Counted from the stretch's first letter, positions 25,688 through 34,008 are shown. The stretch is 64,000 nucleotides of DNA from Saccharothrix sp. HUAS TT1 (GCF_040744945.1 NZ_CP160453.1:6510001-6574000); one strand, 5' to 3'. Notes: generated from the letters alone by a model not told the origin. Made by a program: numbers and translations.

Positions 25688-26757
25688 GCCAGCTCCTCCC
25701 GCAGCACCGCGGCCTGCTCGCGCAGGTGGGCGGGCGTGGTCGCGTAGACGTGCTCGAACAGCTCGTCCGGGGACGGCACGACGTCGGCGTTCATCTTGGC
25801 CCGCACGGACGCCGCGAAGTCCTCCGCCTCGGCCGCCACCGCGGCGCGCCGCTCGTTGTCCAGCAGGCCCCGCGACGTCAGGTACGCCTCCAGCCGGTCG
25901 ACCGGGTCCCGGTCCAGCCACGCCGCGACCTCGTCGGACGTGCGGTAGCGGGTGGCGTCGTCGGCGTTGGTGTGCGCCTCGATCCGGTAGGTCAGCGCCT
26001 CGACCAGCGTCGGACCGCCGGACACCAGCGCCTCGCGCACCACCGCGTACACGGCGGCCACGTCGTTGCCGTCCACCAGCACGGACGGCACGCCGTACCC
26101 GATGCCCTTGTGCGCCAGCGACGGCGCGGCGCTCTGCTTCGACATGGGCACGCTGATCGCGTAGCCGTTGTTCTGCACCAGGAACACCACCGGCGCCTTC
26201 CACACGCCGGCGAAGTTCAGCGCCTCGTGGGTGTCCCCTTCGGACGTCGCGCCGTCGCCGAGCATCACCAGCGCCGCGGTGTCCTCGCCCTTGAGCCGGG
26301 CGGCGTGCGCGAAGCCGACGGCGTGCAGCGTGTTGGTCGCCAGCGGGGTGCACTGGGGGCCGACGCGGTGCTCGTACGGGTCGTAGCCGAGGTGCCAGCC
26401 GCCCTGCAGCAGCGTCAGCGTCTCGGCCGGGTCGACGCCCCTGGTGACGAGGGCGACCGAGTCGCGGTAGGTCGGGAACAGCCAGTCGTCCGGGCGCAGC
26501 GCGAGCACCGAGCCGACCTCGCACGCCTCCTGGCCGCGCGACGACGGGTAGACCGCGAGCCTGCCCTGCTTGGTCAGCGCGGTGGCCTGGGTGTCGAAGC
26601 GGCGGCCGACGACCATCCGCCGGTGCAGCTCGACCAGCACGTCGTCGTCGGGCATGGCCAGCGGCGAGTCGTCCACCGGGGAGCCGTCCTTGCGCAGCAG
26701 GGACAGCGGTTCGTCGCCGGGCAGCAACGTCCGCTCGGGCGCGCGGGTGCGGGCCAT
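25684..26757 (-). CDS. bkdA: Branched-chain 2-oxoacid dehydrogenase E1 alpha
   Basis: This 357-residue protein starts at MARTRAP (ATG 26757), chosen because GGAGGAG lies four bases upstream; an upstream frame reaching 26817 lacks such a site. The TPP/Mg motif runs from GDGATSEGD (about 167) to VQNN (about 187), and RIEAHTNADD is the flexible phosphorylation-loop region found in BCKDH and PDH alpha subunits. It is the first gene of the bkdA-bkdB-bkdC operon, with overlaps throughout. The complex yields isobutyryl-, isovaleryl- and methylbutyryl-CoA for branched fatty acid and polyketide priming. Confidence 0.92.
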   Translation of the reverse strand: MARTRAPERTLLPGDEPLSLLRKDGSPVDDSPLAMPDDDVLVELHRRMVVGRRFDTQATALTKQGRLAVYPSSRGQEACEVGSVLALRPDDWLFPTYRDSVALVTRGVDPAETLTLLQGGWHLGYDPYEHRVGPQCTPLATNTLHAVGFAHAARLKGEDTAALVMLGDGATSEGDTHEALNFAGVWKAPVVFLVQNNGYAISVPMSKQSAAPSLAHKGIGYGVPSVLVDGNDVAAVYAVVREALVSGGPTLVEALTYRIEAHTNADDATRYRTSDEVAAWLDRDPVDRLEAYLTSRGLLDNERRAAVAAEAEDFAASVRAKMNADVVPSPDELFEHVYATTPAHLREQAAVLREELA

Positions 26758-26825
26758 GGGCTCCTCCAGTGTCTCAAGGGGCGAGATGGAGGGCATGGTC
26801 CAGCTCACAGCGGCCAAAGTTCCAG

Positions 26826-26839
26826 TTCCGGGCTCGGAA
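26826..26839. promoter_or_regulatory. Candidate Lrp/BkdR operator
   Basis: TTCCG-GGCT-CGGAA is a perfect 5-bp inverted repeat in the 122-bp interval between the divergent bkdA and Lrp-family genes, close to the Lrp start at 26880. Position and symmetry fit an autoregulatory site; the sequence matches no consensus known to me. Confidence 0.35.
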
Positions 26840-26879
26840 TCCGGACGAATGGCCGCGCAGCCGGGTTAAGGTCGGCCAC

Positions 26880-27380
26880 ATGACGGTGCGAGCTGGACAT
26901 TCGGCACCCCTCGACGCGCTCGACCGGCGCATCGTGGAGGAGCTGCGGGCGGACGGGCGGCTGTCGATGCGCGCGCTGGCGGAGAAGCTGCACATCTCCC
27001 GCGCCAGCGCGTACTCACGGGTGGAGCGGCTGCACCGGGACGGCGTCGTCACCGGGTACACGGCGGTGGTCGACCCGGAGCGCTACGGCTTCGGCATCTC
27101 CGCCTACGTCTACCTCAAGATCAGCCAGCACTCGTGGAAGGCCGTGCGGCAGCGGGTGCTGGAGATCCCCGAGGTGTGGCACGGCGCGCTGGTGTCCGGC
27201 GACTACGACCTGGTGCTGCTGGTGCGCGCGCCGGACGCGCACAGCCTGCGCGACCTGGTGCTGTCCCGGTTGCAGACGATGCCGGACGTGACGTCCAGCC
27301 ACACCGTGCTCGTCCTGGACGAGCTGCCGGCCGGCGGCGGCGACCGCGACGGTCACCAGCCGAAGTTCTGGGTCCAGTAG
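26880..27380 (+). CDS. Lrp/AsnC-family regulator (BkdR-like)
   Basis: This 166-residue protein starts at ATG 26880; an upstream ATG at 26769 would overlap the bkdA start. An N-terminal winged helix (LDALDRRIVEELRADGRLSMRALAEKLHISRASAYSRVERL, in pieces) precedes a RAM ligand domain (YVYLKIS... GALVSGDYDLVLLVRAPD). Lrp proteins assemble as octamers and sense amino acids. Being divergent from bkdABC, it corresponds by position to BkdR and probably responds to branched-chain amino acids. The C-terminus overlaps the convergent CAP-domain gene by 28 bases. Confidence 0.9.
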   Translation: MTVRAGHSAPLDALDRRIVEELRADGRLSMRALAEKLHISRASAYSRVERLHRDGVVTGYTAVVDPERYGFGISAYVYLKISQHSWKAVRQRVLEIPEVWHGALVSGDYDLVLLVRAPDAHSLRDLVLSRLQTMPDVTSSHTVLVLDELPAGGGDRDGHQPKFWVQ

Positions 27381-28078
27381 ATGCCGTAGGAACCGCCGCG
27401 CGCCATGCCGACGCCCAACGTCTTGAGCTTGCAGTTGAGGATGTTGGCCCGGTGGCCCGGCGACTCCATCCAGCCCTTGACGACGGCCGCGGCGGTGCGC
27501 TGGCCGGCGGCGATGTTCTCCGCGCCGGGCGAGGGGTAGCCCGCGGCCTTGACCCGGTCGACGAAGCTGCGGCCGTCCTTGGAGACGTGGTCGAAGTAGT
27601 TCTGCGCGGCCATGTCGGCGCTGTGCGCGCGGGCGGCGGCGGCCAGCCGGTCGTCGGCGGCCAGCGCGGCGCAGCCGTTCGCGACGCGCTCGGCGTTGGT
27701 CAGCTCGACCACCTCGTCCTCGGCCACCTCGACCTCAGTCCTGGTCGGCGCGGCGGGCTCCGGCTCCGGCCGGGGCTTCGGCTCCGGCTTCGGCGCGGGC
27801 GGCTGGGTCGGAGCGGGCGGCTCCGGCGGCTCGGTGGTGGTCGTGGCCTCGGTCGTCGCGGTGGTCGACGCCGGTTCGGACGTCGTGGAACCGGGCACGG
27901 ACGTCGGGGTGTCCGACCCGGTCGCGGCGACCGGCCGGGTGCTCGGCTGCGGGGTGGCGCGGACCGTGGCGCTCGCGCTCGCCGCGATCAGCGCCATCCC
28001 GTCCGGGTGCTCGCACCCGGTCAAGGCCAATCCGGCGAGGACGACGGCGACGGGCAGCACACTGCTCTTGCGCGACAC
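27353..28078 (-). CDS. CAP/SCP-domain lipoprotein (YkwD-like)
   Basis: This 241-residue protein starts at GTG 28078, which has GAGG eight bases upstream. Longer in-frame starts at 28099 or 28156 lie in the hairpin leader. Signal peptide with lipobox LALTGC, a Thr/Pro/Glu-rich linker (about 45-110), then a CAP domain (about 115-241): VVELTNAERVANGC, AHSADMAAQNYFDHVS, GENIAAGQRTA, WMESPGHRANILN and YWTQNFGW carry the CAP signatures, including His and Glu residues. Bacterial CAP proteins are cell-surface factors of poorly known activity. The distinct 5' leader and promoter suggest specific control. Confidence 0.88.
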   Translation of the reverse strand: MSRKSSVLPVAVVLAGLALTGCEHPDGMALIAASASATVRATPQPSTRPVAATGSDTPTSVPGSTTSEPASTTATTEATTTTEPPEPPAPTQPPAPKPEPKPRPEPEPAAPTRTEVEVAEDEVVELTNAERVANGCAALAADDRLAAAARAHSADMAAQNYFDHVSKDGRSFVDRVKAAGYPSPGAENIAAGQRTAAAVVKGWMESPGHRANILNCKLKTLGVGMARGGSYGIYWTQNFGW

Positions 28079-28116
28079 GCGAAAAACCTCAATCTGCATT
28101 CGACGGAATTTCGGGC

Positions 28117-28167
28117 GCGGCGACCGCGGGTGCGCTTCTTCGCAGGGTAAGCGCACGCGGTCGCCGC
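28117..28167 (-). promoter_or_regulatory. Long 5' leader hairpin of the CAP-domain gene
   Basis: 12-bp arms (28117-28128 GCGGCGACCGCG with 28156-28167) enclose a second 7-bp stem TGCGCTT/AAGCGCA, separated only by a two-base bulge, giving about 19 pairs in all. It lies in the untranslated leader, between the -10/-35 candidate and GTG 28078. It may act as attenuator or stability element. Confidence 0.5.
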
Positions 28168-28235
28168 ACCGAAGGGGGAACCGGGCGGGCCGGGCAAGGG
28201 GGAGAGCACTGCGGCCGACCCCAATTCCAGGAATG

Positions 28236-28263
28236 ACTTTATCCGGGAACGCAGAACTGTCAA
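28236..28263 (-). promoter_or_regulatory. Sigma-70-type promoter of the CAP-domain gene
   Basis: On the minus strand a consensus -35 TTGACA (28263-28258) and a -10 TAAAGT (28241-28236) are 16 bases apart, within the most AT-rich stretch of this region. This gives a leader of roughly 150 bases up to GTG 28078. Confidence 0.55.
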
Positions 28264-28322
28264 CAACTATTTATTTAAGGAACATTTAAAGGTCGCATCA
28301 GGTGCGGAAAAGGGATCGGCGG

Positions 28323-29603
28323 TCAGACTGGCTCGTCCGCCCGGCCGAGCCGGAGCTGGACCCGGGTGCCGCCCAGCGGTCCCCGGTCGACCACCAGCGA
28401 GCCGCCGGTGGCCTCCGCCGCCCGGCGGGCGATGTCCAGGCCGAGACCGGTCGACCCCGCGCCGCTGCTGCCCCGCCGCAGCGCCGCCTCCAGGTCCTCG
28501 ATGCCCGGTCCGGCGTCCTCGATGACGATCACCACCCGGTCGGGCCGGTGGAACAGCGCGACCACGAACCCGGCGCCCTCGGGCGTGTGCCGGAAGACGT
28601 TGCCCAGCACCGCGTCCATGGCCGCGGCCAGGTCGCTGCGGGTGAGCGGCACGAAGGCGCGGCGCTCGGTGCCGCGCAGGTTCCACAGCCGCTGCTGGTC
28701 GTCGGCCAGGGCGGACCAGAACACCAGCCGGTCGTGCACGACCTGCGCGGCGTCGCACCGGCCGCCGTCCGGGTCGTCCAGCTCGCGGCGGGCGGCCCGG
28801 ATGAGTTCGTTCACCTCGCGCTCCAGCGCGTGCACGGCCTGCCGGACGCGATTGGCGTTCGGGTCCTGGCCGAGGGTTTCCGAATCGAGCCGCAACGCGG
28901 TGAGCGGCGTGCGCAGGCGGTGCGAGAGGTCGGCCAGGACTTCGCGCTCGTTGGCCACCAGTTGGCCGATCCGGTCGGCCATCCGGTTGAACGCGCCACC
29001 GGCGTCCAGCAATTCCGGCGGGCCGCTCGGCGTGACCCGGGCGGTGAGATCGCCCTGGCCCATCCTGCGCGCGCCGTCGGCGAGGGCGGCGGCGGCCTTC
29101 ACGACCCGCGCGCCGAGGCGGTCGGCGACCAGGACCGAGCCCATCACGAGGGCGACGGCGACACCGCTGAGCGCCAGCCACGCCTGGTCGACGCCGCGGG
29201 ACAGCTCGGCGCGCGGCACGAACGCCTCGACCACGGCGACCCGGCCCTCCGCCAGCAGCACCGGCTGGAGGTGCACGAACCCCTCCGGGATGGGCTCGGT
29301 GGACGCCCGGCCCTGCTCGCGCGCGGTGCGCAGCTGGTCGTCGGTCGCCATCGGCACGCCGACCACCTCGCCGCCCGCCAGGTGCACCGCGACCCGGCCG
29401 GCGGTGCTGGTCAGGGCCTGGCTCACGGTCGCCGGGTCGGTGGTGATCACCAGGACCGGGGTGAGCGCGCCCGCCAGGCGTTCGGCGTCGGCGAGCGCGC
29501 GGTCCTCGGCGAGCTGGCGGACCACCAGGGCCAGCGGGATGAGGAACGCGAGTGCCACCATCGAGGTGACGGCCAGCGAGACGAGGGCGAGCGACCTCCT
29601 CAC
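28323..29603 (-). CDS. Two-component sensor histidine kinase
   Basis: This 426-residue kinase starts at GTG 29603, overlapping the response-regulator stop by four bases. Two transmembrane helices (about 8-28 and 140-160) flank a short extracytoplasmic sensor domain; a HAMP region (about 160-215) follows. The phospho-acceptor His is in LADLSHRLRTPLTALRLDSE (about 234). The ATPase domain has an N-box NVFRHTPEG, G1 EDAGPGIED and G2 STGLGLDIARR. It is a complete class I kinase co-transcribed with its OmpR-type partner. The stimulus is unknown; a small extracytoplasmic domain suggests an envelope signal. Confidence 0.92.
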   Translation of the reverse strand: MRRSLALVSLAVTSMVALAFLIPLALVVRQLAEDRALADAERLAGALTPVLVITTDPATVSQALTSTAGRVAVHLAGGEVVGVPMATDDQLRTAREQGRASTEPIPEGFVHLQPVLLAEGRVAVVEAFVPRAELSRGVDQAWLALSGVAVALVMGSVLVADRLGARVVKAAAALADGARRMGQGDLTARVTPSGPPELLDAGGAFNRMADRIGQLVANEREVLADLSHRLRTPLTALRLDSETLGQDPNANRVRQAVHALEREVNELIRAARRELDDPDGGRCDAAQVVHDRLVFWSALADDQQRLWNLRGTERRAFVPLTRSDLAAAMDAVLGNVFRHTPEGAGFVVALFHRPDRVVIVIEDAGPGIEDLEAALRRGSSGAGSTGLGLDIARRAAEATGGSLVVDRGPLGGTRVQLRLGRADEPV

Positions 29604-30280
29604 TCGGCCGCCGTCAGCTTGAACCCGACACCGCGCACGGTGTGCAGGTAGCGGGGCTGGGCGGCGCGTTCGCCGAGCTTGCGGCGCAGCCAGGACAGGT
29701 GCACGTCCAGCGTCTGGTCGTCGTGCCTGCCGGGCAGGTTCCACAGGTTGGCCAGCAGCTCGGCGCGCGGCACCACCTTGCCCTCGCGGGCGGCCAGGTA
29801 GGCGAGCAGGTCGAACTCCTTGCGGGTCAGGTTCAGCTCGCGGCCGTCGAGCCTGGCCTCGCGGCGGTCGGGGTCGACGGTGAGCCGGCCGACCCGGAAC
29901 GCGGCCGGAGCGGCGTCCTTGCGCGCGCGGCGCAGCACGGCGGACAGCCGGGCGGCCAGGTGCTCGCTGGAGAACGGCTTGACCAGGTAGTCGTCCGCGC
30001 CCGCGTTGAGCAGGCGGACGATCTCGTTCTCGTCGTCCCGCGCGGTGGCGACGATCACCGGCACGTCGCACACGCCGCGCATCATCCGCAGCGCGTCCGC
30101 GCCGTCCATGTCGGGCAGGCCGAGGTCGAGCACCACGAGGTCGAACGCTCCCCCGGTGATCTCCCGCAACGCCTCCAGCGCCGTGCCGACCGGCAGCACG
30201 GCATGACCAAGACCGGTCAGCGCCCGGCTCACCGCCGAGCGCACCACCGGGTCGTCCTCGACGAGCAGCACCGAGACCAT
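29600..30280 (-). CDS. OmpR-family response regulator
   Basis: This 226-residue protein starts at MVSVLLVEDDP (ATG 30280). Receiver domain: acidic pocket EDD at 8-10, phospho-acceptor Asp in LVVLDLGLPDMDG (about 52), Thr in VATAR and Lys in YLVKPF. The C-terminal winged helix (about 125-226) includes LTRKEFDLLAYLA and DVHLSWLRRKLGE plus RGVGFKL. It is the first gene of the pair with the kinase downstream. Target genes are unknown; the nearby CAP-domain lipoprotein on the same strand is one candidate (inference). Confidence 0.93.
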   Translation of the reverse strand: MVSVLLVEDDPVVRSAVSRALTGLGHAVLPVGTALEALREITGGAFDLVVLDLGLPDMDGADALRMMRGVCDVPVIVATARDDENEIVRLLNAGADDYLVKPFSSEHLAARLSAVLRRARKDAAPAAFRVGRLTVDPDRREARLDGRELNLTRKEFDLLAYLAAREGKVVPRAELLANLWNLPGRHDDQTLDVHLSWLRRKLGERAAQPRYLHTVRGVGFKLTAAE

Positions 30281-30331
30281 GGCGCGCACGGTAACGCGGC
30301 CTGTCCCCCGAAGGGGTGATCGGGGCGGCGC

Positions 30332-30895
30332 CTACCGCCGGCCGTCCACCCGCTCGAACCGCTCGGCCTCCGGCCGGAACAGGCCGTCCAGCAGCACCGG
30401 GATCGCGCGGCGCGGGTCCGGGCTCTGCTCGACCGCCGCCTGCAGCATCGCCAGCACCACCACGACGTCGTTCAGCACGATGTCGTGGCGCAGCAGCCCG
30501 GCCGCCCGCGAGCGGTCGAACGGGCCCCGCAGGGCGTCCAGCAGCCGGCGCACGTGACCGCGCAGGTCGGGCTCGGGGAACCGGCGGAGCTCGTCCACCA
30601 GGGGGCGCATGGACACCTGGTAGGCCATCACCGCGGCCAGCAGCGCCCGGAACGCGGCGGGGTCGTCGGCGTCGCGCTCGGCGGCTTCGGCCAGCAGGCC
30701 CAGGTGCTCCTGCGCGACGGCGAGCAGCAGCGCGCGGCGGTCGGGGAAGTGCCGGTACACCGTGGCCTGGCCCAGGCCGGTGGCGCGGGCGACCCGTGCC
30801 AGTGACGGCGTCGCGCCGCGGACCACCAGCTCCTCGGCCGCGCGGATGATCGACGCCCGGTTCCGCAGGGCGTCGCTGCGGCGCGGCACGGTCAT
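30332..30895 (-). CDS. TetR-family regulator
   Basis: This 187-residue protein starts at ATG 30895. The helix-turn-helix is clear (RASIIRAAEELVVRG, then LARVARATGLGQATVYRHFPDRRALL). The C-terminal region (VMAYQVSMRPLVDELRRFPEP and AGLLRHDIVLNDVVVVLAMLQAA) resembles TetR proteins with the SbtR-like C-domain. The start codon lies inside a tandem 14-bp duplication, which gives an upstream ATG-CCG-CCA-TGA mini-ORF. Divergent from the SGNH esterase, it might repress that gene, though no symmetrical operator was recognised. Confidence 0.88.
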   Translation of the reverse strand: MTVPRRSDALRNRASIIRAAEELVVRGATPSLARVARATGLGQATVYRHFPDRRALLLAVAQEHLGLLAEAAERDADDPAAFRALLAAVMAYQVSMRPLVDELRRFPEPDLRGHVRRLLDALRGPFDRSRAAGLLRHDIVLNDVVVVLAMLQAAVEQSPDPRRAIPVLLDGLFRPEAERFERVDGRR

Positions 30896-30918
30896 GGCGG
30901 CATCGTCATGGCGGCATC
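30891..30918. repeat. Tandem 14-bp duplication over the tetR start
   Basis: GTCATGGCGGCATC occurs twice head to tail (30891-30904, 30905-30918). On the minus strand each copy supplies an ATG context; the upstream copy can encode only MPP then stop. Confidence 0.8.
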
Positions 30919-31039
30919 CCAGCGGAGCGGCGGACCAGGTTACTCGCAGGTAATGAGAATAACACCGTCTGTGATCCCTCGGAACGCCTTCGTAACGTCG
31001 GCGCCCTGCCGCCTTGATCGTTCGACGAAGGGACTGGAC

Positions 31040-31822
31040 GTGCGCGGACGTCTTCTCAGGGTCGTGTGCGCGGTGCTCCCCGCCGCACTGGCCGTTGTGC
31101 TCACCTCCACAGCGGCGGAGGCCGCCGCACCGGTCGACTACGTGGCCCTCGGCGACTCCTACTCCTCCGGCACCGGTGCGCCGCCTTACACGGGCGGGAC
31201 GTGCTACCGCAGTCCGCGCGGGTACGCGCAGCTGTGGGCGGACACGCACGAGGTGTCGTCGTTCAAGTACGCCGCCTGCGGCGGGGCGACCACGCAGAGC
31301 ATGACCGACCAGTTCGCCTCGCTCGACGCGGGCACCGACCTGGTCTCGATCACCATCGGCGGCAACGACGTCGGGTTCGCCAACACCATGATCACGTGCG
31401 TCACCGGCAGCGACAGCAGCTGCGTGAACGCGGTGGACAACGGCATCCAGACCGCGCGCACCACGTTGCCCGGCCGGCTCGACGCCACCTACGCCACGAT
31501 CCGCAACCGCGCGCCGAACGCCAGTGTGGTCGTGCTGGGCTACCCGCACCTGGTCGAGCCGACGGGGTCGTGCATGAGCACCACCAAGCGCGCGGCGCTG
31601 AACCGCGGCTCCGACGTGCTGCACGAGGTGATCTCCGCCCGTGCCGCGGCGGCCGGCGTCCGCTACGTGGACGCCCGTGCGCACTTCGCCGGCCACGGCG
31701 CGTGCGGCCGTTCGCCGTGGATCAACCAGTTCTCGCTGTTCCGCCTCGTGGAGTCGTTCCACCCCAACGCCACCGGCTACAGCCAGGGCTACCTCGCCCT
31801 CCTCAACACCGCCACCTCCTGA
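31040..31822 (+). CDS. Secreted SGNH esterase/lipase
   Basis: This 260-residue protein starts at GTG 31040 with AAGGGA seven bases upstream. The signal peptide covers about 1-27 (ends AEAAA). Block I ALGDSYSSGTG contains the nucleophile, block III is ITIGGNDVGF, and block V is ESFHPNATGYSQGY with the His. Six Cys outside the signal fit the three disulfides of secreted Streptomyces lipases/esterases of this clan. It probably hydrolyses short to medium acyl or suberin-like esters outside the cell. It is followed by the long inverted repeat at 31844-31985. Confidence 0.92.
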   Translation: MRGRLLRVVCAVLPAALAVVLTSTAAEAAAPVDYVALGDSYSSGTGAPPYTGGTCYRSPRGYAQLWADTHEVSSFKYAACGGATTQSMTDQFASLDAGTDLVSITIGGNDVGFANTMITCVTGSDSSCVNAVDNGIQTARTTLPGRLDATYATIRNRAPNASVVVLGYPHLVEPTGSCMSTTKRAALNRGSDVLHEVISARAAAAGVRYVDARAHFAGHGACGRSPWINQFSLFRLVESFHPNATGYSQGYLALLNTATS

Positions 31823-31843
31823 CCCGCGACCCCTTCCCTCCCC

Positions 31844-31985
31844 GCGTGTCCTACGTTCCCGTCCCGCGTGTCCTACGTTCAGGACCCCCGAGTTCAACAC
31901 TCGGAACCCGACCCGGCCGTCCTGAGCGTTGAATTCGGGGGTCGGGACCGTAGGACACAGTGGGCGGGAGCGTAGGACACGCGCG
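31844..31985. repeat. Long imperfect inverted repeat (REP/MITE-like)
   Basis: Arms of about 54 bases (31844-31898 and 31928-31985) face each other around a centre of about 29 bases. Each arm has two copies of GTGTCCTACG (or CGTAGGACAC) and a GACCCCCGA[G/A]TTCAAC unit. The inner unit GAGCGTTGAATTCGGGGG recurs, with one change, inside bkdC at 24295. It occupies the whole gap between two same-strand genes and can also serve as terminator. Confidence 0.8.
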
Positions 31986-32001
31986 CTGGCAGGATGGCCG
32001 C

Positions 32002-32553
32002 GTGACCAGGGGCCTGCAGTACCTCGCCGCGTGGTCGGCGTCGACGGCGGTCGCGGTGGCGCTGTCCTGGCTCGGCATCCGGTTCGTGCTGGACGCGGGC
32101 GCGCCCGAACGGCCGCGCGTCGTCGCCGGACCCACGCAGTCGTCGGCGATCACCACCACCACGACGACGCCCACGACCACCACGACGACCAGCGCGGCGC
32201 CGGTCGCCCAGACCCAGCCCCCGACCCAGGCGCAGCCCCGGACGACCACCACGACGGTCGCGCCGACCACGACGACGACCCAGCCCCTGCCGTCGGAGGA
32301 CGGCACGTGGACCGAGCAGAACGGCGAACCGGTGTACCTGCGCAGCTTCCGCCTCCACGGTGGCGTGGCCGCGATCCGGTTCTCCGCCAGGGACGTCGAC
32401 CCGATCTCCGCCACCCCGCGCCAGGACTTCGCCGCGACCGTCGAACAGCCCGCCCACGCCGTCGTGGTCGAGTTCACCGGCGGCGGCCACCGGTCCCGGC
32501 TCGAAGCCACCTGGGTCGGCGGACCGCAGTGGCGGATCGTGGAAGCCGGTTAA
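32002..32553 (+). CDS. Membrane-anchored protein with Thr-rich linker
   Basis: This 183-residue protein starts at GTG 32002. It has an N-terminal transmembrane helix (about 8-30), a low-complexity Thr/Gln/Pro region (about 48-100), and a C-terminal beta-rich extracytoplasmic domain with no recognised family (DGTWTEQNGEPVYL... PQWRIVEAG). The layout is that of a surface-exposed anchored domain. It starts just after the inverted repeat, and its stop overlaps the convergent DUF2332 gene by four bases. Confidence 0.7.
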   Translation: MTRGLQYLAAWSASTAVAVALSWLGIRFVLDAGAPERPRVVAGPTQSSAITTTTTTPTTTTTTSAAPVAQTQPPTQAQPRTTTTTVAPTTTTTQPLPSEDGTWTEQNGEPVYLRSFRLHGGVAAIRFSARDVDPISATPRQDFAATVEQPAHAVVVEFTGGGHRSRLEATWVGGPQWRIVEAG

Positions 32554-33611
32554 CCGGCCAGCCACGCCAGCAGCCGCCCCCGCGACCAGCAGCGGCCGAC
32601 GGCCTCGACATGCGCGGTCGCCCCGTCGAACACCGCCACGCCGACGATGCTGTGCCCGGAGGCGCGGCGGTCGCCCAGGGTCGGCGCCTTCGGCGCGACA
32701 CCGACGCCCTCCGCCGACACCCACGCCACCGGCCGACGGGCCGCCGCTTCGCCAAGGCGGTCCAGGAAGCGCAGCCGGTCCTCCGGCGAGAGGCCCGACA
32801 GCGCCCACGTCGTGGTGACGACCGGCAGCACGTCCGGGGGCACGCGGGCGAACGCCTCGGGCAGCACGTCGACGGCGTCCCCTCGCAGCAGCAGCGGAGG
32901 GTCCGCCGCCGCCAGCGCCAGCTCCGCGTCGAGCCGCGCGGCCCGCTCCCGCCGGTCCGGCCACACGCAGGCGCGCAACCACCGGACCTCGTCGGCGTCG
33001 GTCACGTCCACCGGGTCGGGGTCGACGCCGATCCGGGTGACGACCCGGGGCATCGGCCGCGCCGGGACGGGCCGGTCCCCCACGACCGCGCACGACTGCC
33101 GCACGGGCGACGTCGGGTCGCCCAACGACCGGCCGTCGCCGTACGCGATGAAGACCCGGCCGACGTTGAGGTTCAGCCCGGCCGAGCAGCCCACGTCGAT
33201 CAGCCCCACCGAGGCCGCGCCCACCCGGTGCGCCGCCTCGGCGACGGCCGGGTGGAGCACGGCGCAGCGCCCGGTCTCGTCGGCCCGCACCCGTCGGCGC
33301 ACGGCGGTGGCCACCACCGAGCCGGTCATCCGCAGCAGCACGTCGACGGCCGCGTCCGCGGCGGCGTCGGCGTCCCCGGCGGCGTAGGCGGCGGCGAGTG
33401 CCGGAGCACGCCCGGCGAGGGCGAGGTCGTGCAGGGCGGCGAGGACCACTGCGGGGCTCCGCTTGCGCGCCGGGGCCGTCGCGATGGCGCGCAACGCCTC
33501 CTCCGACTCGCTCAGGGCGACGGCGACGCGCTCGTACAGCGGCGACGTCCCGGCGGCGTCGACCTCGCCGAAGCGCCGGTACACCTGAGCGGGCGTGCGC
33601 GCGCTAGCCAC
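32550..33611 (-). CDS. DUF2332 family protein
   Basis: This 353-residue protein starts at ATG 33611. It matches the actinobacterial DUF2332 family: YRRFGEVDAAGTSPLYERVA at the N-terminus, a methyltransferase-like glycine segment VGLIDVGCSAGLNLN (about 137-151), and VWPDRRERAARLDAEL later. The central motif suggests a Rossmann fold that may bind SAM, but no activity has been assigned that I can name. It overlaps the amidase remnant by eight bases at its start and is convergent with the Thr-linker protein. Confidence 0.85.
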   Translation of the reverse strand: MASARTPAQVYRRFGEVDAAGTSPLYERVAVALSESEEALRAIATAPARKRSPAVVLAALHDLALAGRAPALAAAYAAGDADAAADAAVDVLLRMTGSVVATAVRRRVRADETGRCAVLHPAVAEAAHRVGAASVGLIDVGCSAGLNLNVGRVFIAYGDGRSLGDPTSPVRQSCAVVGDRPVPARPMPRVVTRIGVDPDPVDVTDADEVRWLRACVWPDRRERAARLDAELALAAADPPLLLRGDAVDVLPEAFARVPPDVLPVVTTTWALSGLSPEDRLRFLDRLGEAAARRPVAWVSAEGVGVAPKAPTLGDRRASGHSIVGVAVFDGATAHVEAVGRCWSRGRLLAWLAG

Positions 33612-34008
33612 GGGTCAACTCCAATGCGACCTCCGCGCGCAGCCACACCAGCGCGTCCCACTGCACGGCGGGCGGGATCTCGTCGACGTAAGTGCCCTCG
33701 GTCTCGATGCCGATCGGCTTCCGGTTCTGCCCGTAGGCGTGCGCGCCCTCCACCATCCGGTCACCGGCCAGCAGCGCGTCCAGGCTGCCGTGCCGCCGCG
33801 ACCCGTCCGCCACGTTCGGCGTCGCGGTGTGGTGCACCACGATCCGCTCGGGCGGGCGGGAGACCGGCGCCGGCGGCTCGACCGGCGGTCGTGCGCCCCA
33901 CTCGGCGCACCGCTCGACGCGCCGCCGGACGACGGGGTGCGGCCACGTGGACGCGCCCGGTCCGACCACCGCGCCGACGCCGAGCACCAACGCGCGCCTG
34001 GTGACCAT
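33604..34008 (-). pseudogene. Internally deleted PGRP/amidase-like remnant
   Basis: This 134-residue frame starts at ATG 34008 behind AGGGGG. It has a short signal-like N-terminus, RIVVHHTATPN (first zinc His of amidase_2/PGRP enzymes), then jumps to SRRHGSLDALLAGDRMVEGAHAYGQN and IGIETEGTY. The usual stretch between these blocks, with the GWxDIGQHFxI catalytic Tyr region, is missing, and the C-terminal HRD...CPG zinc-ligand block is also absent. It may still be translated but cannot form the normal zinc site. It overlaps DUF2332 by eight bases. Confidence 0.6.

Noticed and set aside
26769..26879. Longer start for the Lrp regulator
   Set aside because: It would overlap the bkdA promoter and start without adding recognisable domain sequence.
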